Assembly: GCA_019137255.1 (NCBI GenBank) | Contig: WPDH01000058.1 | Coordinates: forward strand, 1-21,079 | DNA length: 21,079 bases | From: Corinectria fuckeliana | Taxonomy: Eukaryota; Ascomycota; Sordariomycetes; Hypocreales; Nectriaceae | Direction of reading: 5' to 3' | Shown: piece after piece, positions 9,650-18,577 of the stretch | Numbering within the stretch: position 1 is the first letter of the stretch | Layout: each line of letters begins with the position of its first letter | The notes under the pieces: generated by a model | What the model was told of the DNA's origin: nothing | Databases searched by the model: none | The model's input: the letters and a program-made list of their open reading frames with translations, nothing else | Translations under genes and position numbers: made by a program

Positions 9650-10818
9650 TCATGGTGTCAAATACAGCGAGTCTCGAATAGAAGAGGCTTGTTTCAAGCC
9701 GAGATTAAGTGTCAAGGTTGCGCACTCCTCTGCTCGACCTGTAATGCTCATAGACACGCAGCCTGTAACGGCGAGCTTGCCCTTTTTCCTTTCCTGTTTT
9801 CGATATTCACTGGAAGTGAGTGCCGAGGCTGGCCCCTCGCCGAACATCGGCACGATGGCATCCTCCTGACAATCAAGAAGGGTAAACGCGGGGTTGGGAA
9901 AAACCCGGGTGCTATTCGGGTATATCAGGTATCTGACGGCACCCTGCGTCTCCACATCGACCCCAAATAGTTTCCGGGCGAAGCTCTCAATCTTGTTTGG
10001 AATGATTGCCATCTGCATGACACAGTCAGTCTTCACCGGCACCGCTGGGAAATTCATCGTAATAGCGAGAGATTCCTGCGAGCTTGAATCTTCATTCTCC
10101 GAGACCCCAATGTTTGTGTGCAAGAGAATTGAGCTAGTGATGCGGTGTGGAAAATATTCGCCAGCCCTCATGGGCGACGCGTGATCATACTGACGACGTG
10201 AGTCGTCGGCTTGCAACATTGATCCAGCAGGCATTACCACTTGCATCTCATCCTCGCTCTCGAATGAAGGGCTCGGCGACGGTGAATCCGACCGAGTCTG
10301 CTGCCGATCTGGTACTAGGTGGCCGGATTAGAAACACATTCATCGACAGCTGGCAAGGACAGTTACCTGGAAATTTCGCTTGGAGGTTGTGCATCGCCTT
10401 CATGACTGTTGAGGGAAGCCGGGTCCTGGCTAATTCCGAGGCAATCCATCTCTTGACCTCTACTGGAAACCCTTCCAAAGTGGCTAGCTTGGTCTTCTTG
10501 AAGGATCTCGATTCGCGGCTCGAGTACACCGCTAAGAAATGAGCGAGCCATTGCTTGATAGCCACCCGCATAGTAGAAGACTGTCGCAGTCGAAGAGGTA
10601 GAAGATGGATTCCATAATTTCCCCCAGGCTGCGGGATAGCCCTTGGGAGTCCGTTTATGTTTCCATTCCCTTCTCAGGTATCTTTTGCAATGATTAGCGA
10701 CCGCCTGAGCTGCGTCCACAAAGTGTTGTGGTACGCCAGCATAAGCAACGGCGCTCTCCGCTGTTGGTTGTAAATCACAAGGAGGTGGTGCGTTGTTGGC
10801 CGCTTGTTCTGTTTCCAT
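9650..10818 (-). CDS. Hypothetical protein, multi-exon, with an unresolved frame change in its 5' part
   Basis: ATG is at 10818-10816 (METEQAANN...). The first frame runs to about 10530-10566. A second frame carries the text from there to 10367. A clear intron at 10309-10366 then joins the last exon, 10308-9650, which ends in TGA. The protein would be about 354-358 residues. The N-terminus is Ala/Pro/Gln-rich, followed by a helical-looking basic part (HCKRYLRREWKHKRTPKG). A segment FPVEVKRWIASELARTRLP precedes a Ser-Pro-rich acidic linker (DSPSPSPSFESEDE), and a C-terminal globular part of about 180 residues follows. No family was recognised. Two introns could reconcile the first two frames: 10532-10565 (34 nt, very short) or 10484-10529 (46 nt, weak branch site). 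If neither is used, the gene carries a frameshift and is a pseudogene. It is transcribed toward the small gene ending at 9646. Confidence 0.6.
10309..10366 (-). other. Predicted intron, 58 nt
   Basis: On the minus strand the donor is GTAACT after CCAG, a CTAAT branch-like site lies in the second half, and the acceptor is ACCAG. Removing it joins two open frames (phase 1, forming a GAT codon) into one continuous coding sequence. An alternative acceptor CCTAG six bases earlier would add two residues in frame. Confidence 0.75.
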
Positions 10819-10839
10819 AGTAGCCTGAAGATGGAGAGG

Positions 10840-10935
10840 GACGAGGGACGATAGTGGACGAAGACGGACGAGGGACGATAGTAGGACGAAGAAGGGGCGA
10901 GGGACGATAGTAGGGCCGAGAGGGACGATAGCAAG
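10840..10935 (+). repeat. GGACGATAG minisatellite, cluster 2
   Basis: Four copies of GGACGATAG start at 10846, 10873, 10902 and 10923 (spacing 27, 29 and 21 bp). Purine-rich spacers built from GACGAGGGACGA and GAAGAAGGGGC separate them. It lies just upstream of the minus-strand ATG at 10818, so it could be in that gene's leader or promoter. The nonamer and its AGCA/AGTA continuation are shared with cluster 1, 1.8 kb away. Confidence 0.85.
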
Positions 10936-11480
10936 ATACGGGAGATGATGCGAAGATAGGAACGGACCGGACGGAGCTCCGCCAGAACGGGAATGTGACC
11001 AATGGCATGCGTTGATTGGTCGCTCGTGACAGGCATCCTGCCTTAGCCGCCGAGCGGGGGACAAAGACACGAGACTGATTTGGCTGTGCTCTCTCACCTC
11101 TTCGAGTCCCGTGTTTTATGTTCCCCTCAGTGCCCTCTTCGCGACCCTCGCTCAAGGGGGCCGTTGCCACACCCACTCGAGTACATTGTTGGTTGGTGCC
11201 TGACCAGTCGCGCGATGAAGCGGAGTACCCGGTGCCGTAAAGGCCTCAGACAAGGCCTATCATCCCGGACTGTCATGATCCCCGGTTAAGATGATTATGT
11301 TCTCTTGGACTGGGTTGTAACTGCTCCTTAGTACATGCACCTAGTTACCCGCATCTACAATATGAGAGAGAGTCAATCTCTATTTAAAGGCCAGCAACTC
11401 CGTAGTTCGGGTTCACGCTTCTAGCGAACACGCCAACCAACCTTGACATCACTGTTGCCTAAAAAACCCTTTGCATTCAT
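10936..11480. promoter_or_regulatory. Divergent intergenic region, with TATTTAAA box at 11381-11388
   Basis: This region separates the minus-strand gene (ATG 10818) from the plus-strand gene (ATG 11482). No convincing coding frame lies in it; open stretches have no good start or splice support. TATTTAAA at 11381-11388 stands about 100 bases before ATG 11482 and is a plausible TATA element for that gene. The shared spacer may hold promoters for both genes. Confidence 0.45.
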
Positions 11481-11481
11481 C

Positions 11482-12540
11482 ATGGCCCAATCACACTTCT
11501 GTCTTGAAGACCATTACGATGGTATGGAGATCAATCTCATGCGAGAAGTTACCCAACATGACATCGAGTACAAATCCTCTGCGGCCTGGCAGGCCTACAT
11601 GAATCGAACGTTCCCGCGACCATGGCAACTGCTTTGCGAACAGGCACCTGATGATGATAGTAGGAAGCGGATGGACTTCAAGATCGTACATTACAACGCC
11701 GGCGAGGACACAATCTCTCCCGCAGTTTTTGTTGAAGTTAAGCGCCCTGGGGGCTCCGTTCGAGATGTCGAAGAACAGGGTTTCGGTGTTGCGAAGAGTG
11801 CCATCAACGCGTACGGAATGACCGGCATCTACGTTCTTACCGTGTGGGGACTCAAATTCCGAGCCTGGTATGTGACCAAGGAATGCCAACACCTTGACCC
11901 GTTGTTTGGACTCGCCCAACTAGCCAAAAAGGAAATGTATTTGGATATGACTTCTCCACTCGGTGTTTTTGAGCTCGAGAGAACGATTGACTTGATCAAA
12001 AACGAACCTCCAATGCGACAAGCGCCAGTGGTACCGAGTCAGCAAGCCGAGATGGACCAGCTACTGCAGGCGGGGACTTTTCACCAGGGTGAAAGTTCTG
12101 TGGCCGTTGGCCACGACGGAGGCCAGATCTACACAACGATGCCCTCGTTGGGACAGCCTACGGCAGGTTTTCAAGTAACTCAAGTTTCGCAGAGTACGTC
12201 ATTTGGTGCGCATGCGAGCAACATGCACCCGTGGATGCCAGGTCAGGAGGCGTATGCCCCAGAAGGAATGCCCATCGATGGTAATTTAGAGGAGGATGAT
12301 GAGGATTCAGACCAAGGCGGTGGCAATGCGAAAAGAAGGACCAAGGAGAGGAGGGAAGTGAGGGTGGAATTGGTAACTCATAGAACGAGAAAAGACGAAT
12401 ACGTTTTTGAGGCTGCAGATGGTCGCAATAGGACCACCATCTTGACGGAATGGAAGCGGAAGCAACGCGATGGGCGGACGGTCTATGAGTACCGAGGCAA
12501 GCGAGCTATCTATTGGTGCAAGCGGCTGCCGGAGCGATGA
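11482..12540 (+). CDS. PD-(D/E)XK nuclease-like protein
   Basis: This is a single-exon gene of 352 residues. The start is ATG 11482 in the context TCATCATGG; the open frame extends 39 bases upstream but only to a TTG. Residues 60-150 look like a restriction-endonuclease-like fold. MDFKIV supplies Asp65, and after a loop a strand AVFVEVKRPGG supplies Glu85-x-Lys87. DVEEQ (95-99) begins a helix, then come strands GIYVLT and KFRAWYV. The order Asp...Glu-x-Lys is the signature of the PD-(D/E)XK superfamily, whose members cut DNA or RNA with metal ions. A Gln/Pro-rich, probably disordered linker follows (180-265), then an acidic patch (EEDDEDSD, 270-277) and a strongly basic C-terminus (282-350), which could bind nucleic acid. 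It shares the plus strand with the next gene, 118 bp downstream. Activity is inferred; the domain could also be an inactive recruiter. Confidence 0.75.
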   Translation: MAQSHFCLEDHYDGMEINLMREVTQHDIEYKSSAAWQAYMNRTFPRPWQLLCEQAPDDDSRKRMDFKIVHYNAGEDTISPAVFVEVKRPGGSVRDVEEQGFGVAKSAINAYGMTGIYVLTVWGLKFRAWYVTKECQHLDPLFGLAQLAKKEMYLDMTSPLGVFELERTIDLIKNEPPMRQAPVVPSQQAEMDQLLQAGTFHQGESSVAVGHDGGQIYTTMPSLGQPTAGFQVTQVSQSTSFGAHASNMHPWMPGQEAYAPEGMPIDGNLEEDDEDSDQGGGNAKRRTKERREVRVELVTHRTRKDEYVFEAADGRNRTTILTEWKRKQRDGRTVYEYRGKRAIYWCKRLPER

Positions 12541-12658
12541 TGTTCCGCGCCCCGCTTTTTTCCTTTTGTCATGTAATTAGTTGACAGCTACTTCACTTCA
12601 CTTCATCCATCTCCTTCATTCCTCCTGCTCAACCTGCCTACGTCGCCGCAATCCGAAC
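12541..12658 (+). promoter_or_regulatory. Short intergenic region with pyrimidine-rich leader
   Basis: Only 118 bp separate the stop at 12540 from the ATG at 12659. The second half is rich in C and T (CTTCACTTCACTTC and similar), as in many fungal 5' leaders. No clear TATA box was seen. The 3' end of the first gene and the promoter of the second must share this space. Confidence 0.4.
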
Positions 12659-14476
12659 ATGGTTAAACAGTGTCTAACACGAAGATGTGGCCTGTGCAAT
12701 TTCCATTTCTACGATGAAGATGCCCTGATTGCTTGTAAGTCCGTGCGAGCTTCGAGATGCGCACCCCATAGAGGCTGACCTTGACCAGTCAGCCACAAAG
12801 GCGAGAGATCGGGGCAGTTTCAATACCGCTTCCGCGCAGAGTTCAGAGATCAGGCTGGTCGCACTGCATATAATCCATGTACCGGTCGCTGCGTTCACCA
12901 AGACGGCCTGGTTTTTGGCTGTCACGTTTCTTGCCTCAGAATCCTGAATCTCGCACCTCTCGACCGCATGTTCCAGATCAATTCTTATTCATTTGAGCCT
13001 TCGCTCCCTCAGGCGAGAGCACGATGCAATCGGATGCAAAGCGAACTAGCGTCGGAGCTCCAGGTTGCTTTGCCTCTACCGATAGAGTTGCGGGCGGATA
13101 TAGCTCAAAGGCTAGTCCGAGAGTACGCCGTGGCCAAGAACAGCTCTTTGGTCGGTCGCGGGGCTTTTGAATCCTCGGTGATGGTTGCATCGGCCATCAC
13201 TGAGAGCTACGCCGCTTTTGAAGGGGAGAGATATCTCAGCGCTCTGGCCAACGACGTCGAATTGGATGATACTCACGTTCCGCCCAAAGTCATCTATGTG
13301 GGCGAAGACCATCTTGGGATCAGGAGATTGATATTTTCTGATTCTTCGGTTAGCCCCAAGGTTGACTGCGTCTCTGGTGTGTGGTGGAAAGCAATACTGG
13401 TCCGGAAGTCTGGAACGGTGAAGTTTTATAGTGATGTAAGAGACCGTGGCGTCGAGTGTCACGAGTATGCCGCTGACTAGAGTTCAAAGGGTATCAAGTT
13501 ACGCCAGTTAACATATCATGACGGCTCTGTTATGTACACTACTGGAAATTCGCCCTCGTTCTCGATTCCACAACACCCGGAGAACCGCTACCGCACATAC
13601 CCGTTCTACCAAGTCCCAAGTCGAAGGCCACCTCGACTATCTATGTTTCAATATAACCGTCCCGATATTACTGGCTTCTCCATCTGCTGCGACCCTGCTC
13701 CTATCGCCCTCCACACCCACACTTCTGATGACGACTTGTCGTTCTATCAGTCCGCCTCCGAGTATTCAGTCTGGATCTATATGCCGCTTGAACAGAACGA
13801 GCGTATTGTGCGCATATGGATGCGAGCCCGTAGCTGTCTGAATAGGGAAGTGGCTCTGGTATTTGAGACGGACAAAGGACATACCAAGTTATTTGGAGCT
13901 CAACCAACGCCGGCTCTATTGGCTTGTCAATGGATCCTTCTCGACATCCCTCAAGGGAGACCTGGCCACTTTTTCTTCGACAACCATCCATATGGTATTC
14001 GCTGGCTATCTTTAGACTCTTTACCGCCGGTACAGACCTCGTCTCCAGCTCTTCCGGAGGCCTCTTCTCCCCACCCGTACTTGGCAAATAATGATGGCTT
14101 TATATGGTCTTGCGCTTCTGTCGAGAACGTCGTTGCGGTAAGGGTCTGTCGCCGAAAGACGAGAGACCGAACGGAGGTTATGGGAATCTTGTTCTATTAC
14201 TTGGATGGCAAAGAAGCATCTATCGGTCAAATCCGCCTTGACCACCTTGATGAACCCCGGACGATAGACGGTTCCCAATCGCTGTATCTCGGATTTGAAA
14301 GATCCAAGAGATGGGCTCCATATATATCCAGGGTTAGAACCTCTGCCGAGCAATTGGATGACGGCGTGGGTATGTGGTTTGAGGTCTCTTGGAGCGGTAC
14401 ACTTGAATGGTGGCTATCATATCGACAATGCCAGGTGTGTCAAAATGGCCGTCGAAGCCTACCCGCGAGATTTTGA
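12659..14476 (+). CDS. Three-exon gene, 572-residue protein with Cys/His-rich N-terminus
   Basis: Exons are 12659-12734, 12789-13435 and 13481-14476, and the lengths sum to 573 codons. All three parts lie in compatible frames; the only in-frame stop before 14474 that needs removal is the TAG at 13478-13480, which is the acceptor of intron 2. The N-terminal 75 residues hold C5, C10-x2-C13, C56-x3-C60 and C70-x3-C74 with His28, His62 and His71. This arrangement suggests a structural zinc site, possibly for binding nucleic acid or protein. The remainder is soluble, Trp-rich near the end (GTLEWWLSYRQCQV), and has no membrane segment or signal peptide. The overall form recalls large uncharacterised fungal families, but I cannot name one. 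The last dozen residues (CQNGRRSLPARF) may be altered by the LINE fragment inserted just downstream. It lies 118 bp after the nuclease-like gene, in the same direction. Confidence 0.78.
12735..12788 (+). other. Predicted intron 1, 54 nt
   Basis: Donor GTAAGT, branch GCTGAC and acceptor GACCAG are canonical for filamentous ascomycetes. Removal joins the Cys-x2-Cys exon in phase 1 to the long second exon without a stop. Confidence 0.85.
13436..13480 (+). other. Predicted intron 2, 45 nt, acceptor formed by an in-frame TAG
   Basis: Donor GTAAGA, branch GCTGAC and acceptor TAG. The length is a multiple of three and the phase is 0, so the frame is kept and only the stop is removed. The branch A is very close to the AG, which is tighter than usual. 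An alternative is a real nonsense codon splitting the gene. Confidence 0.65.
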
Positions 14477-14499
14477 GAAGTCATGGTTACTTCTGCGGG

Positions 14500-14832
14500 C
14501 TTTTCTATCTTTCTGTCTGGTTAGCTTCGACGTTGAGGGTGGCTACAAAGGTGTCTTCAAGAACAGACTACTGCAAAGACTCGAAGCAAGAGGCATCCCC
14601 AAGGGGCTGGTGAAGTGGGTGGATACGTTTTGCTCGAACCGCACGGCTACTATTTTAGTGAACGGCTATACTTCTGAGCAACGGGAGCTGCCACAGGCCG
14701 GCCTTCTGCAAGGGTCGCCACTGTCGCCTGTGCTCTTCCTTTTCTTCAACGTAGACCTGGCGCAGAGCAGAATCGACTTGAAAGGTGGCTTAATCGCGTT
14801 TATTAACAACTACTCAGCATAGGTCACAGGCA
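14500..14832 (+). pseudogene. LINE reverse transcriptase fragment, catalytic site mutated
   Basis: In one frame the text reads LVSFDVEGGYKGV, then GIPKGLVKWVDTF, then LPQAGLLQGSPLSPVLF, then FINNYSA followed by TAG. These are consecutive palm blocks of a Tad/I-like non-LTR reverse transcriptase. The first catalytic Asp (in SFDV) is kept. The catalytic pair is Asn-Asn (AAC AAC, 14805-14810), and TAG at 14820 stands where a Trp is usual. All of these are G-to-A or C-to-T changes. The fragment lacks everything before the first palm block and everything after the catalytic loop. Its left junction with the upstream gene lies between about 14477 and 14515. It differs in motif detail from the LINE further right, so it is another family. 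Confidence 0.85.
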
Positions 14833-14848
14833 GGGTTGTAAGAAAAAC

Positions 14849-15125
14849 TACTAGTATTAGTACTACTAACTAGTAAACTAGTAGTTTAGTTAGTTAGTTA
14901 GTAGAAAATTTTTAACTAGTATACTTTTTAGGTAGTTAATTAAAATTTTTTTTAACTACTAGTTAGTTAGTTATTTAATTAACTAGTAGTTAAATAGTTA
15001 GTTAGTTAATAAATTTACTAGTAGTTAATTTTTAACTATTAGTTAGTAGTTAGTTAGTAAATAGTTAGAAGATAGTTAGTAGTTAGTTAGTAGTTAGTTA
15101 GTTAAAATTAGTTAAAATTAGGTAA
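14849..15125. repeat. TTAG/TAGT-rich low-complexity tract
   Basis: The stretch is built almost wholly from TTAG, TAGT and ACTAG steps (for example repeated AGTTAGTTAGT), with almost no C outside CTAG. It begins within about 20 bases of the end of the LINE fragment. It may be a mutated simple repeat, or the decayed tail of a retroelement. No gene was seen up to about 15300. Confidence 0.75.
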
Positions 15126-16358
15126 TTAGTTAATAAAAAATTTAAGTTAATAATATAAGTTAAATAATATTATTATCTTATTATTTTATTACTTTTAGTT
15201 TATCTTATCTTATCTTATTTTATCTACTTATTTTAGTAATTAATATTAACCTTTAAAAATACCTAGTTTCTACTTATTATAGTCTTAACCTGCTTTTAAA
15301 ATATATTTTAATACTAGAATCTAAATTCTTATATATATATTACCCTAAGGATAATAACATATTAGGACTATAGTGATAATACTAATATGCTTTTAATAGC
15401 TATTAATTTAAAGGTGTATAAACTTAACTAAAGTTAATATAACCCTCTTATAAGAATTAGCTAGTATATATTAAGTAAAAATAATAAACCTACTATAAAA
15501 CTAAGTAAAATACTAGTAGATAACCTAAAAAATAAAGCATATAATACTATTACTAGAATTATTCTTATTATATCTCTTAAATAAGTTTAGTATATTATTT
15601 AAACCTATATATCTATATATAAGATATAAGCTTATATCTTATATAAGAAAAATACTATATATAATTATAAAACAGCTCTTACAGACTAAATCACTATAAA
15701 TATTATTATAGCTCTTACCTTTATTATTAATATAGCTCTTATTATGCCTCTAGATTATAAGAGAAGCTAACTCTCTTATATATTAATTATAGTATAAAAC
15801 CTAGTGCTTTTAAACTAGGGAAATATAAAGTAAATAACTTAAAACTATATTAAATATAAAGTTATAATCTAAATAAGAAATATACTTTCTAATATTAATA
15901 GCTAAACCCTAAAAGATACTATTAAGATAGTAAACTAGGCTTATAATAACTTTAGTATTATTATAGTAAGAAAGCTACTAAGTAGTAATACTATTCTTAT
16001 ATTTTATATAGCAGATAAGATATAAGCTATTTATACTAAAGATTAGGTAATTAAAGCTTTTAGTAATAGTATAGCTCTCTTTCTCTTAATATTTATAGTA
16101 ATAGTAAAAGAGATCTAACTTATATTTATCCTAAATAATACTAATAAGCTTATTAAAAAAGTTAATAAATCTAATTAACTAAAGATTCTCTAAGTTAAAA
16201 AGTAAAAGATAAGCTAATATAGTCTTAGTATAAAGATAAACCTTATTTTATATATTAGCTCTATTAAAAAGGCTAACTACTTATATAATAATAGCCTACT
16301 ACTTAATATATAATTATATAATTATAAGCCTTTTAATAAGAGGCTTTAACTTACCTAA

Positions 16359-16533
16359 TATTATAACTACTTTAAGTTTAAATACCTAGCCTAAAATTAC
16401 AAATTAACCCTAACTTATAAATATTATAAAAGTATTATATATACTAATAGAGAAGGATACCTAACTAAATATAAAGAGATCCTCTTAAATTATATTCTTT
16501 ATAAGAGTAAATACTTAGCTTAGAGCTATAACT
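16359..16533 (+). pseudogene. ORF1 Cys/His knuckles of the LINE, RIP-inactivated
   Basis: YYNYFKFKYLA, stop, NYK at 16359-16403 has Tyr at each Cys and His position of a C-x2-C-x4-H-x4-C knuckle, as expected when TGC, TGT or CAC mutate to TAC or TAT. A second unit follows directly (YKYYKSIIY...), and a third at 16491-16533 (YILYKSKYLA, stop, SYNY) fits C-x2-C-x3-H-x6-C. All are in one frame. ORF1 proteins of fungal LINEs carry such nucleic-acid-binding knuckles near the C-terminus. Confidence 0.78.
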
Positions 16534-17209
16534 ATCTTATTATAGCCTTATATTAAGCTTATATAAAGAAAGAATACTTAAATAGATCTTTCTACTTTTA
16601 AGAATATATAGTAACTAAACTTTTAACTTAAGAGCTTTTACTCTTACTACTCTTACTATTAGCCTAGCTTATATAGTTCTTATTAAGAAAACCTAAAAAA
16701 CCTTTTAGCTTAATAAATAAATTATATATAGTATTTACTAGCCTAGCCCTAATATAAACCTAAGCTGCTTATATACTATCCTCTCTTTTAATAATTATCT
16801 TAGTCTTATTACTATTATTATTCCCCTTTTAGATTACTAATTAATACTAGTACTATATTAAAATACTAATTATTAAGTTACTCTTACTTATATTATACTA
16901 TAAGCTTATAGTAAATATAATATAATTATACTTTTTAAACTAAATAAGAATCTTAAGATAAGAGTCTTAGCCTACTTAAGATATTATAACTATTATATAG
17001 TTTACTATAGTAAGTATATAATAGTCTATATAAATAAATAGTATAAGCTTAAGTTATAAATATTATAAGTAAAAAAAGACTAAGTTAGTATTACTTTTAT
17101 AAAAACCTAATATTAAATTATTATTTTATATAATCTCTTAAATAGTAAAAGTAACTTACTTATATTATAAGCTCTTACTAGTACTACTCTAAATAATTAT
17201 ATACTTTTT

Positions 17210-17300
17210 ATTAGTAACTTTAACTTTTATTACTTACTTTAAGACTATTATAGCTACTTAGACTAAGATAGTAATAGCCTTATAGAGAAGGTATTATAAC
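17210..17300 (+). pseudogene. ORF2 endonuclease block of the LINE, RIP-inactivated
   Basis: The frame reads ISNFNFYYLL, stop, DYYSYLD, stop, DSNSLIE. This corresponds to the D-F-N-x-H-H-x-x-W block of APE-type LINE endonucleases. The first Asp is AAC, both His are TAT/TAC, and Trp is TAA. The endonuclease nicks target DNA in a live element; here its catalytic residues are lost. Confidence 0.8.
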
Positions 17301-18577
17301 TTTATATTAGCTTTCTTACCTCTTATAAGATAGTTATTAGGTTAGCTTAAGACTATTATAATAATATTTTAGACTTAGCTTAAGCTACTAAAACTATTAA
17401 TACCTCTTATATAAAAACTAATTATAACCTAAAAGGGTTTAATTATATCTCTTAGTATATTTATATTATAAATACTTATAAAAAGATAGCTTTTAAGCTA
17501 AACTTTAAATTTAACTAAAAGAAAACTTACTAGTAAAAAATAACTAATAAAATAGTAATTTATCTCTATTATATATCTAGTAGTATAATAACTATTTTAA
17601 AAGCCTTAAATATAAAAGTTAAATAGCTTTTTAAGTAACTTATTATAATTATAAAATATATAACCTTAAAATAAAAGAAACCTAAATCTTATTATAACTC
17701 TTAGTAAAATAGTAAAATAGCTAAAGTAACTTCTAAACTTAAGTAAGTATACTATATAGCCTAATAAACTAGCTATTTAGCTAACTAGTATATATACTTT
17801 AAGGTATATATAGTATAAGACTAATATATATAAAATATATAATATACCCTTTAGAGAAAACTTCTAATTAAGCTTTTATAGTATAATATAATATAATTCT
17901 AAAATATAAAAAGATAAGCTAAACTATATAGTAAAACTACTATAACTCTTTTATAGCTTTTACCTCTTATCTACTAAAACTAACTTAAGCTAATAACACT
18001 TTATATAAATAAAACTAAAATCTTAGTAAGAAAATTCTTTTTTAAACCTTAAGTAGATAACTTTAATCTTCTCTTTTTCTTACCTTTTAAGATATTTAAA
18101 CCTAAGTTAAGCTATATATACTTAATAATAAACCTTAAAAAGATCTAAAAAGCTTTATACTAAATTAAGTTATAAATAGTTTTAAAAGAGGATAAAATCT
18201 TTATAAGATTTCTTAAAGTATATAATAACTTACTTATTCTTATAATTACTAAAATAGTAAATATAAGTATTACTATTAGCTACTTTCTAATATACTTTTA
18301 CTTTATAATTACTATAATTATCCTAAAAGCTAATAAGACTAAAAAATAATAATAAATAGTATTAGGCTAATATTTAATATTACTACTTAATATAATTAGT
18401 AAGATTATTAAAATAGTTATTAGTAAGTATATTATAATTATAATAAAAGAGAAGAGACTATTACTCTTAGGGTAAATAAGTAATAAGCTTAAGAAGTTAA
18501 TAAAGCTAGTTTTAGCTATAGTTATTAAAGTAGTATATATAATATAAGCTTAATATAGTTTTACCTTTTTCTTTTAG

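Noticed and set aside
10363..11097. A 244-residue minus-strand frame starting at 11097
   Set aside because: The first 93 residues translate the repeat-rich promoter region. METEQ at 10818 is the better start, and the 3' part of the frame competes with a better frame that leads into a clear intron.
11443..11481. Upstream extension of the nuclease-like gene to 11443
   Set aside because: The codon at 11443 is TTG, not ATG. ATG 11482 has a good context.
13518..14353. Open frames 13518-13841 (+), 13701-14087 (-) and 14021-14353 (-)
   Set aside because: They lie on other frames of exon 3 of the 12659-14476 gene and have no motif or splice support.
14849..15125. CRISPR-like array in the TTAG tract
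   Set aside because: There are no constant-length spacers or palindromic repeat; it is simple-sequence DNA in a eukaryotic setting.
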